Positions 46,728 to 55,348 of a stretch of DNA of 64,000 nt are shown here, piece by piece. The notes below the pieces were generated by a model that saw nothing but the letters and a program-made list of their open reading frames with translations, was not told where the DNA came from and ran no database searches. Position 1 is the stretch's first letter. Every line of letters begins with the position of its first letter. The position numbers and the translations under genes are program-made. This DNA is from Eleftheria terrae (GTDB lineage: Bacteria > Pseudomonadota > Gammaproteobacteria > Burkholderiales > Burkholderiaceae_C), in assembly GCF_030419005.1 (NCBI RefSeq), contig NZ_CP106952.1, positions 720,158-784,157 of the forward strand, given 5' to 3'.

Positions 46728-47474
46728 ATGACATCCACTCCCTCCTTGTGGCCCCTGATCGGGGTTGCGGTGATCATCCTGGGCTTTGTGCTGCGCTTCA
46801 ATCCGATGCTGGTGGTGGCGGTGACCGCGGTCGCCACCGCGCTGGCGGCGGGCTTTCCCCTGCAGAAGGTGCTGGCCACCATCGGCACCGGCTTCGTCAA
46901 GACGCGGAACCTGCCGCTGATCCTGCTGCTGCCGCTGGCGGTGATCGGGCTGCTGGAGCGTCATGGGCTGCGCCAGCATGCGCAAGACTGGATCGCGCGG
47001 TTCAAGTCCGCCACCGCCGGGCGGCTGCTGCTGGTCTACCTGGCGGCCCGGCAGTTGTCCGCCGCCGTGGGGTTGACCAGCCTGGGCGGGCATCCCCAGA
47101 TGGTGCGTCCGCTGCTCGCACCGATGGCGGAGGGCGCGACCGAGGCCCGGCACGGGCGCCTGCCGGAGCGCATCCGCCACAAGCTGCGCGCGTATGCCGC
47201 AGCCACAGACAACGTCGGCCTGTTCTTCGGCGAGGACATCTTCGTCGCCTTCGGAGCGGTGGTGCTCATGACCACCTTCCTGCACGAGGCCGGCATCGAC
47301 GTCGAGCCGATGCGGGTGGCCTTGTGGGGCATCCCGACCGGTGTGGCGGCCTTCGCCATCCACGCCTGGCGGCTGCGCCGGCTGGATGCGGCGCTCAAGC
47401 GCGAGCTGGAGGGGCTCCGGCCCGAGGACAGCGCGACCGCGGCGGCGGTGAGCCACCACGCCAAGGAGGCCTGA
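46728..47474 (+). CDS. DUF969 family membrane protein (putative permease component)
   Basis: 248 aa; ATG at 46728, CAGGAG at 46711-46716. It begins with hydrophobic helices (LWPLIGVAVIILGFVLRFNPMLVVAVTAVATALAAG), then TRNLPLILLLPLAVIGLLERHGL and a conserved SLGGHPQMVRPLLAPMAEGA segment typical of DUF969 (PF06149), with about five to six membrane spans. DUF969 and DUF979 genes are almost always adjacent and often next to pxpABC or pcp, and are regarded as a two-part transporter. First gene of the predicted operon; the next gene begins one base after its stop. Uptake of 5-oxoproline or pyroglutamyl peptides is inference from context. Confidence 0.9.
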   Translation: MTSTPSLWPLIGVAVIILGFVLRFNPMLVVAVTAVATALAAGFPLQKVLATIGTGFVKTRNLPLILLLPLAVIGLLERHGLRQHAQDWIARFKSATAGRLLLVYLAARQLSAAVGLTSLGGHPQMVRPLLAPMAEGATEARHGRLPERIRHKLRAYAAATDNVGLFFGEDIFVAFGAVVLMTTFLHEAGIDVEPMRVALWGIPTGVAAFAIHAWRLRRLDAALKRELEGLRPEDSATAAAVSHHAKEA

Positions 47475-47475
47475 G

Positions 47476-48432
47476 ATGACCATCTCGCTGGATCTGCTGT
47501 TCAACCTCGCCGGGGTGCTGCTGGCGCTGATCGCGCTGATGACGCTGCTCGACCGCCAGCACCCCAAGCGCTTCACCACCGGCTTCTTCTGGGGGCTGTA
47601 CGCGGCCATGTTCCTGGCGGGCCACCTGTTGCCGCCCGAGTGGGTGGGCGCGGGCGTCATCCTGATGGCCCTGATCGTCGGCTTCAAGGGCGTCGGGGCG
47701 GGCCGGCCCAGCCTCCCGTCCGCGGCGGAATGCGCTGCCAGCGCCAGGCGCCTGGGCCATCGGCTGTTCGTGCCGGCGCTGGCGATCCCGCTGCTGACGA
47801 TGGTGGGCACCCTGTCGGCCAAGCACCTGTTGGTGGGTGGCACGCCGCTCATCGATCCGAAGAACGCGACGCTGGTGAGCCTGGGCCTGGCCTGTGTCGT
47901 CTCGCTGGGGCTGGCCTGCTGGCTGACGCGCGAGACCCCCGCGCAGGGCGTGCGCGAGGCGCGCCGGCTGATCGACGCGCTGGGCTGGGCGCTGGTGCTG
48001 CCGCAGATGCTGGGCATGCTGGGGCTGGTGTTCTCGGACGCCGGCGTCGGCAAGGCGGTGGCGCACGTGACGACCAGCTACATCAACATGGACCTGCGCT
48101 TCCTCGCGGTGACGGTGTATGTCGTCGGCATGGCGCTGTTCACCGTCATCATGGGCAATGGCTTCGCGGCGTTCCCCGTGATGACCGGCGGGGTCGGCGT
48201 GCCGGTGCTGGTGGGCGTCTACCACGGCGATCCGGCGGTGATGGCGGCCATCGGCATGCTGTCGGGCTACTGCGGTACGCTGATGACGCCGATGGCGGCC
48301 AACTTCAACATCGTGCCGGCGGCATTGCTGGAGCTGCCCGACAAGAACGCCGTCATCCGTGCACAGGTGCCGACGGCGCTGATGCTGCTGGCGGTCAACG
48401 TGGTCCTGCTGAACCTGCTGATGTTCCGCTGA
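47476..48432 (+). CDS. DUF979 family membrane protein (putative permease component)
   Basis: 318 aa, about eight to nine membrane segments. Characteristic stretches are TTGFFWGLYAAMFLAGHLLPP, MVGTLSAKHLLVGGTPLIDPKN, IMGNGFAAFPVMTGGVGVPVLV and MLSGYCGTLMTPMAANFNIVPAALLEL, the last resembling re-entrant substrate-binding loops of secondary carriers. This matches DUF979 (PF06166). It starts 1 nt after the DUF969 stop, so the two are translationally coupled, and they probably form one transporter feeding the downstream 5-oxoprolinase. PxpA begins 54 nt later. Confidence 0.9.
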   Translation: MTISLDLLFNLAGVLLALIALMTLLDRQHPKRFTTGFFWGLYAAMFLAGHLLPPEWVGAGVILMALIVGFKGVGAGRPSLPSAAECAASARRLGHRLFVPALAIPLLTMVGTLSAKHLLVGGTPLIDPKNATLVSLGLACVVSLGLACWLTRETPAQGVREARRLIDALGWALVLPQMLGMLGLVFSDAGVGKAVAHVTTSYINMDLRFLAVTVYVVGMALFTVIMGNGFAAFPVMTGGVGVPVLVGVYHGDPAVMAAIGMLSGYCGTLMTPMAANFNIVPAALLELPDKNAVIRAQVPTALMLLAVNVVLLNLLMFR

Positions 48433-48486
48433 CGCGGCCGCCGTGCTCCCTGGCTTCCCTTCCTCTCATCATCCTTCCCGATTGCG

Positions 48487-49254
48487 ATGAACATCGACCT
48501 CAACAGCGACCTCGGCGAAAGCTACGGCGCCTGGCGCATGGGCGACGACGCGGCGATGCTGGCGGTGGTCAGCAGCGCCAACGTCGCCTGCGGCTTCCAT
48601 GCGGGCGACCCGGCCGGCATCCTCGCCACGCTGCGCGCCGCCGCCGAGCGCGGCGTGAGCGTGGGCGCGCATGTGTCCTATCCCGACCTGGCGGGCTTCG
48701 GCCGCCGCAACATGGACATGTCGAGCGCCGACCTGCGCGCCAGCGTGATCTACCAGATCGGCGCGCTGCAAGGCCTTGCCAGCGCGGCCGGCACGCGGGT
48801 GCGCTACGTCAAGCCGCATGGCGCGCTCTACAACTTCATCGCCCGCGACGAGCGCCAGGCGCGTGACGTGATCGCCGCGGTGCAGGCGGTCGACCGGGCG
48901 CTGGGCCTGGTGGTGCTGGCCGGCTCGGCACTGGCGGGCTGGGCCCGCGATGCAGGGCTGCGGACCATCGAGGAAGCCTTTGCCGATCGCGGCTACCGCG
49001 CCGACGGCAGCCTGGTGCCGCGCGACCAGCCGGGTGCCGTGCTGCACGACCCCGAGGCCGTGGCCGCGCGCATGGTGCAGCTGGCCCGCGAAGGCACGGT
49101 GACGGCCAACGACGGCAGCGTGGTGCGCATCACCGCCGACTCCATCTGCGTGCACGGCGACAGCCCCGGTGCGGTGGCGATGGCACAGCGGGTGCGCGAG
49201 CGGCTGGCGGCGGCTGGCATCGCGATCCGTCCGTTCATGGATGCCGCCCGATGA
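48487..49254 (+). CDS. pxpA: 5-oxoprolinase subunit A (LamB/YcsF family)
   Basis: 255 aa. It starts with [16 protein letters not shown], followed by [41 protein letters not shown] and VREAFADR-like segments, the conserved order of the LamB/YcsF (PF03746) family. PxpA, together with PxpB and PxpC, hydrolyses 5-oxo-L-proline to L-glutamate at the cost of ATP. Full family length. The stop overlaps the start of the PxpB-PxpC fusion gene (ATGA), as expected for subunits of one enzyme complex in the cytoplasm. Confidence 0.95.
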   Translation: MNIDLNSDLGESYGAWRMGDDAAMLAVVSSANVACGFHAGDPAGILATLRAAAERGVSVGAHVSYPDLAGFGRRNMDMSSADLRASVIYQIGALQGLASAAGTRVRYVKPHGALYNFIARDERQARDVIAAVQAVDRALGLVVLAGSALAGWARDAGLRTIEEAFADRGYRADGSLVPRDQPGAVLHDPEAVAARMVQLAREGTVTANDGSVVRITADSICVHGDSPGAVAMAQRVRERLAAAGIAIRPFMDAAR

Positions 49255-50876
49255 AGCCCGCCTCGCCGATGCGGCCGCAGATGCGGCTGCTGCCGGCGGG
49301 TGACGCCGTCCTGGTCGAGCTGGACGACCTGTCGCAGGCGCTGGGGCTGCTGGCATCGCTGCAGGCTGAGCCGATCGAGGGCATCCGCGAGATCGTGCCG
49401 GGCGCCCGCACCCTGTTGATCGACCGCGACCCGCTGGTGCTGAGCCGCGAGGCACTGGCCGCCGAGCTGGCGCGGCGCTCGCTCGACCTGCGGCATGCCG
49501 AGGCCGGCCAGCGCGTGGACATCCCGGTCCACTACGACGGCGAGGACCTGGCCGAGGTGGCCGCGTTCCTGAAGATCACGCCCGAGGAGGTGGTGCGCCG
49601 CCATACCGGCGCCGACTGGTTCGTGGCCTTCACCGGCTTCGCGCCGGGCTTCGCCTACCTGACCGGTGGCGACGAGCTGCTGCGCCAGCTGCCCCGGCGC
49701 GCCTCGCCGCGCACCCGCATTCCGCCGGGCGCCGTGGCGGTGGCCGGCGGCTTCAGCGGCGTGTACCCGAAGGCCAGCCCGGGCGGCTGGCAGCTGCTGG
49801 GGCAGACGCTCACACCGATGTGGGACCTGCGGCGCGATCCGCCGGCCTTGCTGCAGCCCGGGCAGCGGGTGCGCTTCGTCGACGCCGGCCCGCGCCCGGC
49901 GGGCCCGCAGCCGGCGGTCGAGGTGGCAGCGGATGCGGATGCGGCGATCGACGCGCCTGGCGCCCCCGCCATCGGGATCCGCCACACCGGCCTGCAGGCG
50001 GTGCTGCAGGACCTGGGCCGGCCGGGCCGGGCCGGGCTGGGGGTCGCCGCCTCGGGCGCGATGGATCGTGGCTCGCTGAAGGCGGCCAACCGGCTGGTGG
50101 GCAATCCGGTCGGCGAGGCGGGCATCGAGCTGGCGCTTGGCGGCTTCGAGCTGGAAAGCGTGGGCGAGATCGTCGTCGCGGTGTGCGGCGCCGAGGGGCC
50201 GCTGACACTCACCGCGCCCGACGGGCGCCGCTGGCCCGTCGAGCGGCATGCGCCGCTGGCGCTGTCGAACGGCGACCGCCTGCGCGTCGGCGAACCCACC
50301 GCGGGCGTGCGCAGCTACATCGCGCTGCGCGGTGGCATCCACGGCGTGCCGGTGCTTGGCAGCCTGGCCTATGACTCGCTGGCAGAAGTCGGTCCCGCGC
50401 CGCTGCAGCCGGGCCAGCGGCTCGGCCTGAAGCGCCCCCGGGGCAACGCGCCGGTCGGCCTTGCCGAGCCGCCACAGCTCGCCTGGCCGCGGCCGGGCGA
50501 GGTGGTCACGCTCGACGTGCAACTGGGCCCCCGCACCGACTGGTTCACGGCCGAAGCCGTGCAACTTCTCACCGAGCAGCCGTGGACCGTCACCCCGCAG
50601 TCCAACCGCGTCGGCCTGCGCGTGCAGGGCGAGCGGCCGCTGGTGCGCGCGGTGAGCGGCGAGCTGCCCAGCGAGGGCACCTCGCAAGGCGCCATCCAGG
50701 TGCCTGCCAGCGGCCAGCCGGTGCTGTTCCTGGCGGATCACCCGCTGACCGGCGGCTATCCCGTCATTGCCTGCATCGCGCCCTGGCACCTGGACCTGGC
50801 CGGCCAGATGCCGGTTGGCGCACGCATCCGCTTCAAGGTCGTGGCCGGCTTCGAGCCGGTCGTGCTGTCCCGCTGA
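49251..50876 (+). CDS. 5-oxoprolinase subunits B and C fused (PxpB-PxpC, KipI-KipA type)
   Basis: 541 aa. Residues about 10-225 match PxpB/KipI (PF02682): [51 protein letters not shown] and the [16 protein letters not shown] motif. After an acidic Ala/Pro-rich linker (about 225-242), residues 245-541 match PxpC/KipA (PF02626): [56 protein letters not shown] and the C-terminal [15 protein letters not shown]. Separate genes in E. coli and Bacillus, fused here as in several other bacteria. With PxpA it makes the ATP-dependent 5-oxoprolinase. The biotin carboxylase gene follows after 28 nt. Confidence 0.95.
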   Translation: MKPASPMRPQMRLLPAGDAVLVELDDLSQALGLLASLQAEPIEGIREIVPGARTLLIDRDPLVLSREALAAELARRSLDLRHAEAGQRVDIPVHYDGEDLAEVAAFLKITPEEVVRRHTGADWFVAFTGFAPGFAYLTGGDELLRQLPRRASPRTRIPPGAVAVAGGFSGVYPKASPGGWQLLGQTLTPMWDLRRDPPALLQPGQRVRFVDAGPRPAGPQPAVEVAADADAAIDAPGAPAIGIRHTGLQAVLQDLGRPGRAGLGVAASGAMDRGSLKAANRLVGNPVGEAGIELALGGFELESVGEIVVAVCGAEGPLTLTAPDGRRWPVERHAPLALSNGDRLRVGEPTAGVRSYIALRGGIHGVPVLGSLAYDSLAEVGPAPLQPGQRLGLKRPRGNAPVGLAEPPQLAWPRPGEVVTLDVQLGPRTDWFTAEAVQLLTEQPWTVTPQSNRVGLRVQGERPLVRAVSGELPSEGTSQGAIQVPASGQPVLFLADHPLTGGYPVIACIAPWHLDLAGQMPVGARIRFKVVAGFEPVVLSR

Positions 50877-50904
50877 TCTTCCGATCTCCGTCTACGCCCC
50901 TCCT

Positions 50905-52641
50905 ATGCCCATGAAAAAGGTCCTGATTGCCAACCGCGGCGAGATCGCCGTGCGCATCGTGCGCGCCTGCCGCGACTACGGTGTCCGGTCGGTCGCGGTC
51001 TATGCCGACCCGGACATCGATGCCCTCCATGCGCGCCTGGCCGACGAGGCCTGGGCGCTCGACGGCCAGCGTCCCGCCGACACCTATCTGCAGATCGACA
51101 AGCTGCTCGACGCGGCGCGGCGCAGCGGCGCGGATGCGGTGCATCCCGGCTATGGCTTCCTGTCGGAGAACGCGGCTTTCGCACGGGCCGTGCTGGCGGC
51201 CGGCCTGACCTGGATCGGCCCGCCACCCGAAGCCATCGAACAGCTGGGCGACAAAGTCTCGGCGCGCCGGCTCGCCCTGGAGGCCGGCGCTCCGCTGGTG
51301 GCCGGCTCGCCGGGGCCGGTGTCTTGCGCCGAGGAGGTGATGGACTTCGCCCGCGAGCACGGGCTGCCGATCGCGATCAAGGCGGCGTTCGGCGGCGGCG
51401 GCCGCGGGCTCAAGGTCGCCTGGAAGATGGACGAGGTGGCCGAGCTGTATGCCTCCGCCGTGCGTGAGGCGACGGCGGCCTTCGGCCGTGGCGAGTGCTT
51501 CGTCGAGCAGTTCCTGGACCGGCCGCGGCATGTCGAGGCCCAGGTGATGGCCGACCGGCACGGGCGGGTGGTGGTGCTGGGCACGCGCGACTGCTCGCTG
51601 CAGCGGCGCAACCAGAAGCTGGTGGAGGAGGCGCCCGCACCCTTCCTGACCGAGCTGCAGCGCGAGCGCATCCACGCTGCCGCGCGCGACGTCTGTGCAC
51701 GTGCCGGCTATGTGGGCGCGGGGACGGTGGAATTCCTGCTCAGCGCGTCCGGCGCCATCTCCTTCCTGGAGGTCAACACCAGGCTGCAGGTGGAGCACCC
51801 GGTCACCGAGGAGACCTGCGGGCTGGACCTGGTCGTCGAGCAACTGCGCATCGCCGACGGGCTGCCCCTGACCCTGAGCGAGACGCCGGCGCCGCGGGGA
51901 CATGCCATCGAGTTCCGCATCAACGCCGAGGATGTCGGCCGGGGTTTCCTGCCGGCACCCGGCCCGGTCGATCTGTTCGAGCCGCCGTCCGGGCCCGGCG
52001 TGCGGGTCGACAGCGGTGTGGTGACGGGCTCGGTCGTGCCGCCGGCCTTCGATTCGCTGATGGCCAAGCTGATCGTCACCGGGGCAACGCGCGAGCAGGC
52101 GCTGGCACGCGCGCGCCGCGCCTTGGCCGAGTTCCGCATCGAGGGCGTGCCGACGGTGCTGCCCTTCCATCGGGAAGTGCTGCAGCATCCGGACTTCGCC
52201 GGGCCGGACGGTTTCAAGGTCCACACCCGCTGGATCGAGACCGACTTTGCCCCCACGCTGGCGGCCGCTGTGCGGCCCGAGCCCCTGGCAGCACAGCCGC
52301 TGCAACGCATGGCCATCGAGATCGATGGCCGCCGCGTGAGCCTGGGCTTGCCGGCCGAGCTCCTGCGGGGTCTCGCGAACACGGCCGGCGCTGCGGCCGC
52401 CGGCATGTCGGGCCCGGCGGCGGCCGTCGATGAAGCCGTCGTGGTGGCACCCATGGCCGGCCAGCTCCAGGCCTGGAAGGTGGACGAGGGCACGCTGGTC
52501 GCCGAGGGGCAGCTGCTCGCCGTGCTGGAGGCCATGAAGATGGAGACGCAGGTGCTCGCGCATCGCTCGGGGCGCCTGACGCGACAGGCCGAGGCGGGCG
52601 CACAGCTGGCAGCGGGCGCCGCCCTGGGGCGCATCGAGTGA
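50905..52641 (+). CDS. Biotin carboxylase with C-terminal biotinyl domain (acyl-CoA carboxylase alpha-type)
   Basis: 578 aa; ATG at 50905, or possibly 50911 ([16 protein letters not shown]). The full ATP-grasp biotin carboxylase is present: [15 protein letters not shown], the glycine-rich loop [12 protein letters not shown] and the catalytic [14 protein letters not shown]. The C-terminal ~75 residues are a biotinyl domain with EAMKM, the biotinylated lysine being residue 545. The linker between them is short compared with propionyl- or methylcrotonyl-CoA carboxylase alpha subunits. No carboxyltransferase gene is adjacent. In other genomes acetyl-CoA carboxylase-like genes accompany pxpABC loci. 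The acceptor is therefore unknown, and the protein may use a carboxyltransferase encoded elsewhere. It lies between the PxpBC fusion and pcp in the same operon. Confidence 0.93.
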   Translation: MPMKKVLIANRGEIAVRIVRACRDYGVRSVAVYADPDIDALHARLADEAWALDGQRPADTYLQIDKLLDAARRSGADAVHPGYGFLSENAAFARAVLAAGLTWIGPPPEAIEQLGDKVSARRLALEAGAPLVAGSPGPVSCAEEVMDFAREHGLPIAIKAAFGGGGRGLKVAWKMDEVAELYASAVREATAAFGRGECFVEQFLDRPRHVEAQVMADRHGRVVVLGTRDCSLQRRNQKLVEEAPAPFLTELQRERIHAAARDVCARAGYVGAGTVEFLLSASGAISFLEVNTRLQVEHPVTEETCGLDLVVEQLRIADGLPLTLSETPAPRGHAIEFRINAEDVGRGFLPAPGPVDLFEPPSGPGVRVDSGVVTGSVVPPAFDSLMAKLIVTGATREQALARARRALAEFRIEGVPTVLPFHREVLQHPDFAGPDGFKVHTRWIETDFAPTLAAAVRPEPLAAQPLQRMAIEIDGRRVSLGLPAELLRGLANTAGAAAAGMSGPAAAVDEAVVVAPMAGQLQAWKVDEGTLVAEGQLLAVLEAMKMETQVLAHRSGRLTRQAEAGAQLAAGAALGRIE

Positions 52642-52741
52642 CACCGGCTGCGGCGCGCGTGCGCTGCCCGCGGGGCGGCGCCGGGCACCCGCCGCGCCGC
52701 GCCGGCGTTCAGGCATTCATCCACCTTTTGATCCCTTCTGC

Positions 52742-53380
52742 ATGAAGCACATCCTCTTGACCGGCTTCGAGCCCTTCGGTGGCGAGCGCGTGAATCCTTC
52801 CTGGGAGCTGGCCCAGGCCTTGAATGGCGAGGTGATCGCCGGGGCACGCGTGATGGCGGTGCAGCTGCCATGCCGCTTCGGCGCGGCACTGGAGCGGCTC
52901 GCCGAGGCGCTGGAGCACGTGGCGCCCGTGCTGACCCTGGCGACGGGGCAGGCCGGCGGGCGTTGCGACCTCTCGTTCGAGCGGGTCGCGATCAATGTCG
53001 ACGACGCCCGCATTCCCGACAATGCAGGCGCCCAGCCGGTGGACGTGCCGGTGGTCGCCGACGGGCCGGCCGCGTACTTCACGACGCTGCCGATCAAGGC
53101 CATGGTGGCGGGCCTGCGTGCCGCCGGCATTCCTGCCTCGGTGTCCCAGACGGCCGGCACCTTCGTCTGCAACCACACCTTCTACGGCTTGCAGCACCTG
53201 CTGCGCGGCCAGGGCGCCCGCAGCGGGTTCATGCACATCCCCTACCTGCCGCAGCAGGCGGCAGCGTTTCCCGGCGCGCCCAGCCTTTCGATGGAGACGC
53301 TGGTGGCCGGCACCCGGCTGGCGCTCGAATTGGGCCTGTCGGCCGCCGAGATCCGCGAGACCGGCGGACAGCTCAACTGA
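52742..53380 (+). CDS. pcp: Pyroglutamyl-peptidase I (pyrrolidone-carboxylate peptidase, C15)
   Basis: 212 aa, normal family length. The N-terminus is [19 protein letters not shown]. The catalytic triad is visible as Glu in [15 protein letters not shown], Cys in [15 protein letters not shown] and His in [12 protein letters not shown]. The enzyme removes N-terminal pyroglutamate from peptides in the cytoplasm, releasing 5-oxoproline, the substrate of the PxpA and PxpBC proteins encoded upstream, so the operon links release, transport and hydrolysis. It starts 100 nt after the biotin carboxylase gene and is followed by two GC-rich hairpins. Confidence 0.96.
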   Translation: MKHILLTGFEPFGGERVNPSWELAQALNGEVIAGARVMAVQLPCRFGAALERLAEALEHVAPVLTLATGQAGGRCDLSFERVAINVDDARIPDNAGAQPVDVPVVADGPAAYFTTLPIKAMVAGLRAAGIPASVSQTAGTFVCNHTFYGLQHLLRGQGARSGFMHIPYLPQQAAAFPGAPSLSMETLVAGTRLALELGLSAAEIRETGGQLN

Positions 53381-53385
53381 GCGGG

Positions 53386-53449
53386 GCCGGCCGGCCAGCA
53401 TCCCGGCCGGCGATGGCAGCGGGCCCCGCCTGGCACCCCCGGGCGGGGC
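53386..53449. terminator. Two GC-rich hairpins between convergent pcp and esterase genes
   Basis: First hairpin GCCGGCCGG / CCGGCCGGC (53386-53411, 9-bp stem, 8-nt loop), directly after the pcp stop; second GCCCCGCC / GGCGGGGC (53423-53449, 8-bp stem). Neither has a T-tract, but two stable stems between convergent operons fit a bidirectional transcription barrier. Confidence 0.4.
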
Positions 53450-53581
53450 GACGCCAGCCGCAGCGGGCGGTGAGCGCGGCGGGGCCATTGCGGCAGACGG
53501 TCTGCCCGCGTCCCCTGGCCGGCACCGCTCGCGCAGGCGGGCACGGCTGCCCCCAGCGCGCCGGTGCCCCTGGGCGCCGGC

Positions 53582-55348
53582 TCAGTCCTTGCGCTCGCGG
53601 GGCGGCGAATGGTCGCCGCAAGGGGCGTCCAGCCGGCGCAGGGCGTCCGGGTTCAGCAGCGCCACCAGGCCGCAGCCCAGCGATCCCTGCCAGTGCAGGT
53701 AGTCGTGGCCGGTGTCGTGCTCGACCTGGGTCACCGCATAGCCTTTGGCCCGTAGCACGTCGCCCAGGTGGCGGCTGGTTTCCAGGATGCCGTCCTGTCC
53801 GCCTCGCGCGCCCTCGTAGCGGCCGGCATCGAGATAGAACTGCACCGGCTGGCGAGGCGATGCGGCGTATTGCCGCATCAGCCAGCCGGGCATGGTGCCG
53901 GCGGGCGACCACCAGAACGAGCCCGACAGGCTGAGCACCCGGCCGAAACGCTGCGGAAGGACCATCCCCGCATAGGCGGCAGCCAAGCCGCCATAGCTGG
54001 AGCCGGCCACTACCGTCCGCGCCGGCGGCTGGGCCAGCCCCTGCGCCTGCAGCCAGGGCATCAGCTCGCGGTCCAGGAAGGTCGTGAACGCCGGGTTGGG
54101 CGGCAATTCGGTCGCTCGTGCCTGTGGGCTCGCATTGCCGAGCAGCACCACCGCGGTGGGCGGAATCAGCCGGTCGGCGAGCAGGTTGTCGACGATGGTG
54201 GGTGTGCGCACCTGCCCCAGGTAGGCATGCCCGTCGAACAGCACCAGCAGCGCTTGTGGCGCGGCGCCGGCCGGGCGGTACAGCCAGACGTCGCGCTCGT
54301 TGCGCAGCACCGAGCTGCGCAGGCGGTGGTGCTCCAGCTGGCCGGCAGCCACGCCAGCACGCCGGGTCACCCAGGGCTGGGGCGGCGCCTGCGGCAGCTC
54401 CAGCACCGAATGGCCTTCGAAGGCGTCGATGGCGCTGCCACTGGCCGGCGGCGGATAGATCCGCGGGTTCAGCGGATCACGCTGCACCGTGGCCAGGATG
54501 ACGCGGCGCTGGTCCATCGCCGAGCCTTGCACCCGCGGCACATCGGGCGCCAGCCGGTAGCTCAGGCGTGCCGTGTCGGGCATCCTGAAGCTGGCCCACC
54601 ACACATCGCTGCCGGGCAGCCGCGCCAGCGGGTCATGGTTGCCGGTGGGGCTGCCAAAGAGCCGCACGCTGGCCTGCTCACCGCGCCACAGGAAGGTCAC
54701 CAGCGACTCGTGGCCGGGCAGCGGCTCCACCAGGGGCGTTCCCTCACGCTCGCGTTCCTGCCAGAACGCTTCGGTGCTCGCACCTTGCTGCAGGCTGCGC
54801 AGCAGGGCCTGCAGCCGCGGGCTGTCGGGGACGGCCGCCGGTGCTTCGGCTGGTGCGGTGGCCGGTGCGGTGGCCGGGGCCAGTGAACGCAGCAGCTGCA
54901 CGGCGTAGCGTCCACCGGCGGGCGCGACCGGCGTCACCGTCAGCCGGGTGGCTGCGCCGTCTGCCACCCACATGGCGCCTTGCATGCCGGCGTCGGCCGG
55001 CGCGAGCCGGCGTTGATGCCGGCCCTGCCGGTCCTGCAGGTCGAGTGCCGTGCCCTGGCCGTCGAACACCGCGTCCACCACCTGCCCGGCGGGCACGGCC
55101 ACCTCGACCGTCAGCCGCTCACCGGGGCCGACGCAGCCTTCCAGCCGCTCCCCCACCGCCAGGCGCACCACGCGTGCCTCCCGCCGCGGGTCGGGGTGCT
55201 TGCTGCCGGCTGCGCCGTCGTTGGGGCAGGGCGCCGCCAGCCGGGGCGCGTCGTGCATCGCTGGCTGGCTGGCAAGGACCGCGGCACTGCCGGCAAGGCA
55301 GGCCGCGCTGATGCACGCCCGCAGCGTGTACGTGGAGGGCGCGCGCAT
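53582..55348 (-). CDS. Fes-like siderophore esterase (enterobactin/salmochelin esterase family), exported
   Basis: 588 aa; the ATG at 55348 overlaps the stop of the receptor gene (TGATG). The N-terminus has a signal peptide (CISAACLAGSAAVLAS). A beta-rich domain and an Ala/Pro linker precede the Fes N-terminal domain (VTFLWRGEQ, DVWWASFRMPDTARLSYRLAP), and the C-terminal esterase-D-type hydrolase follows (RDVWLYRPAG, LLVLFDGHAYLG). The nucleophile elbow is GSSYGG (Ser 451), and the catalytic His lies near DTGHDYLHWQGSL. Fes-type enzymes hydrolyse ester bonds of ferric siderophores to free iron. The predicted export suggests action in the periplasm, as for IroE-like esterases, while the N-terminal extension is unusual. 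Last gene of the Fur-type operon. Confidence 0.87.
   Translation of the reverse strand: MRAPSTYTLRACISAACLAGSAAVLASQPAMHDAPRLAAPCPNDGAAGSKHPDPRREARVVRLAVGERLEGCVGPGERLTVEVAVPAGQVVDAVFDGQGTALDLQDRQGRHQRRLAPADAGMQGAMWVADGAATRLTVTPVAPAGGRYAVQLLRSLAPATAPATAPAEAPAAVPDSPRLQALLRSLQQGASTEAFWQEREREGTPLVEPLPGHESLVTFLWRGEQASVRLFGSPTGNHDPLARLPGSDVWWASFRMPDTARLSYRLAPDVPRVQGSAMDQRRVILATVQRDPLNPRIYPPPASGSAIDAFEGHSVLELPQAPPQPWVTRRAGVAAGQLEHHRLRSSVLRNERDVWLYRPAGAAPQALLVLFDGHAYLGQVRTPTIVDNLLADRLIPPTAVVLLGNASPQARATELPPNPAFTTFLDRELMPWLQAQGLAQPPARTVVAGSSYGGLAAAYAGMVLPQRFGRVLSLSGSFWWSPAGTMPGWLMRQYAASPRQPVQFYLDAGRYEGARGGQDGILETSRHLGDVLRAKGYAVTQVEHDTGHDYLHWQGSLGCGLVALLNPDALRRLDAPCGDHSPPRERKD

Noticed and set aside
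53386..53449. Firm intrinsic terminators
   Set aside because: The stems are strong but lack T-tracts; retained only as tentative hairpins.
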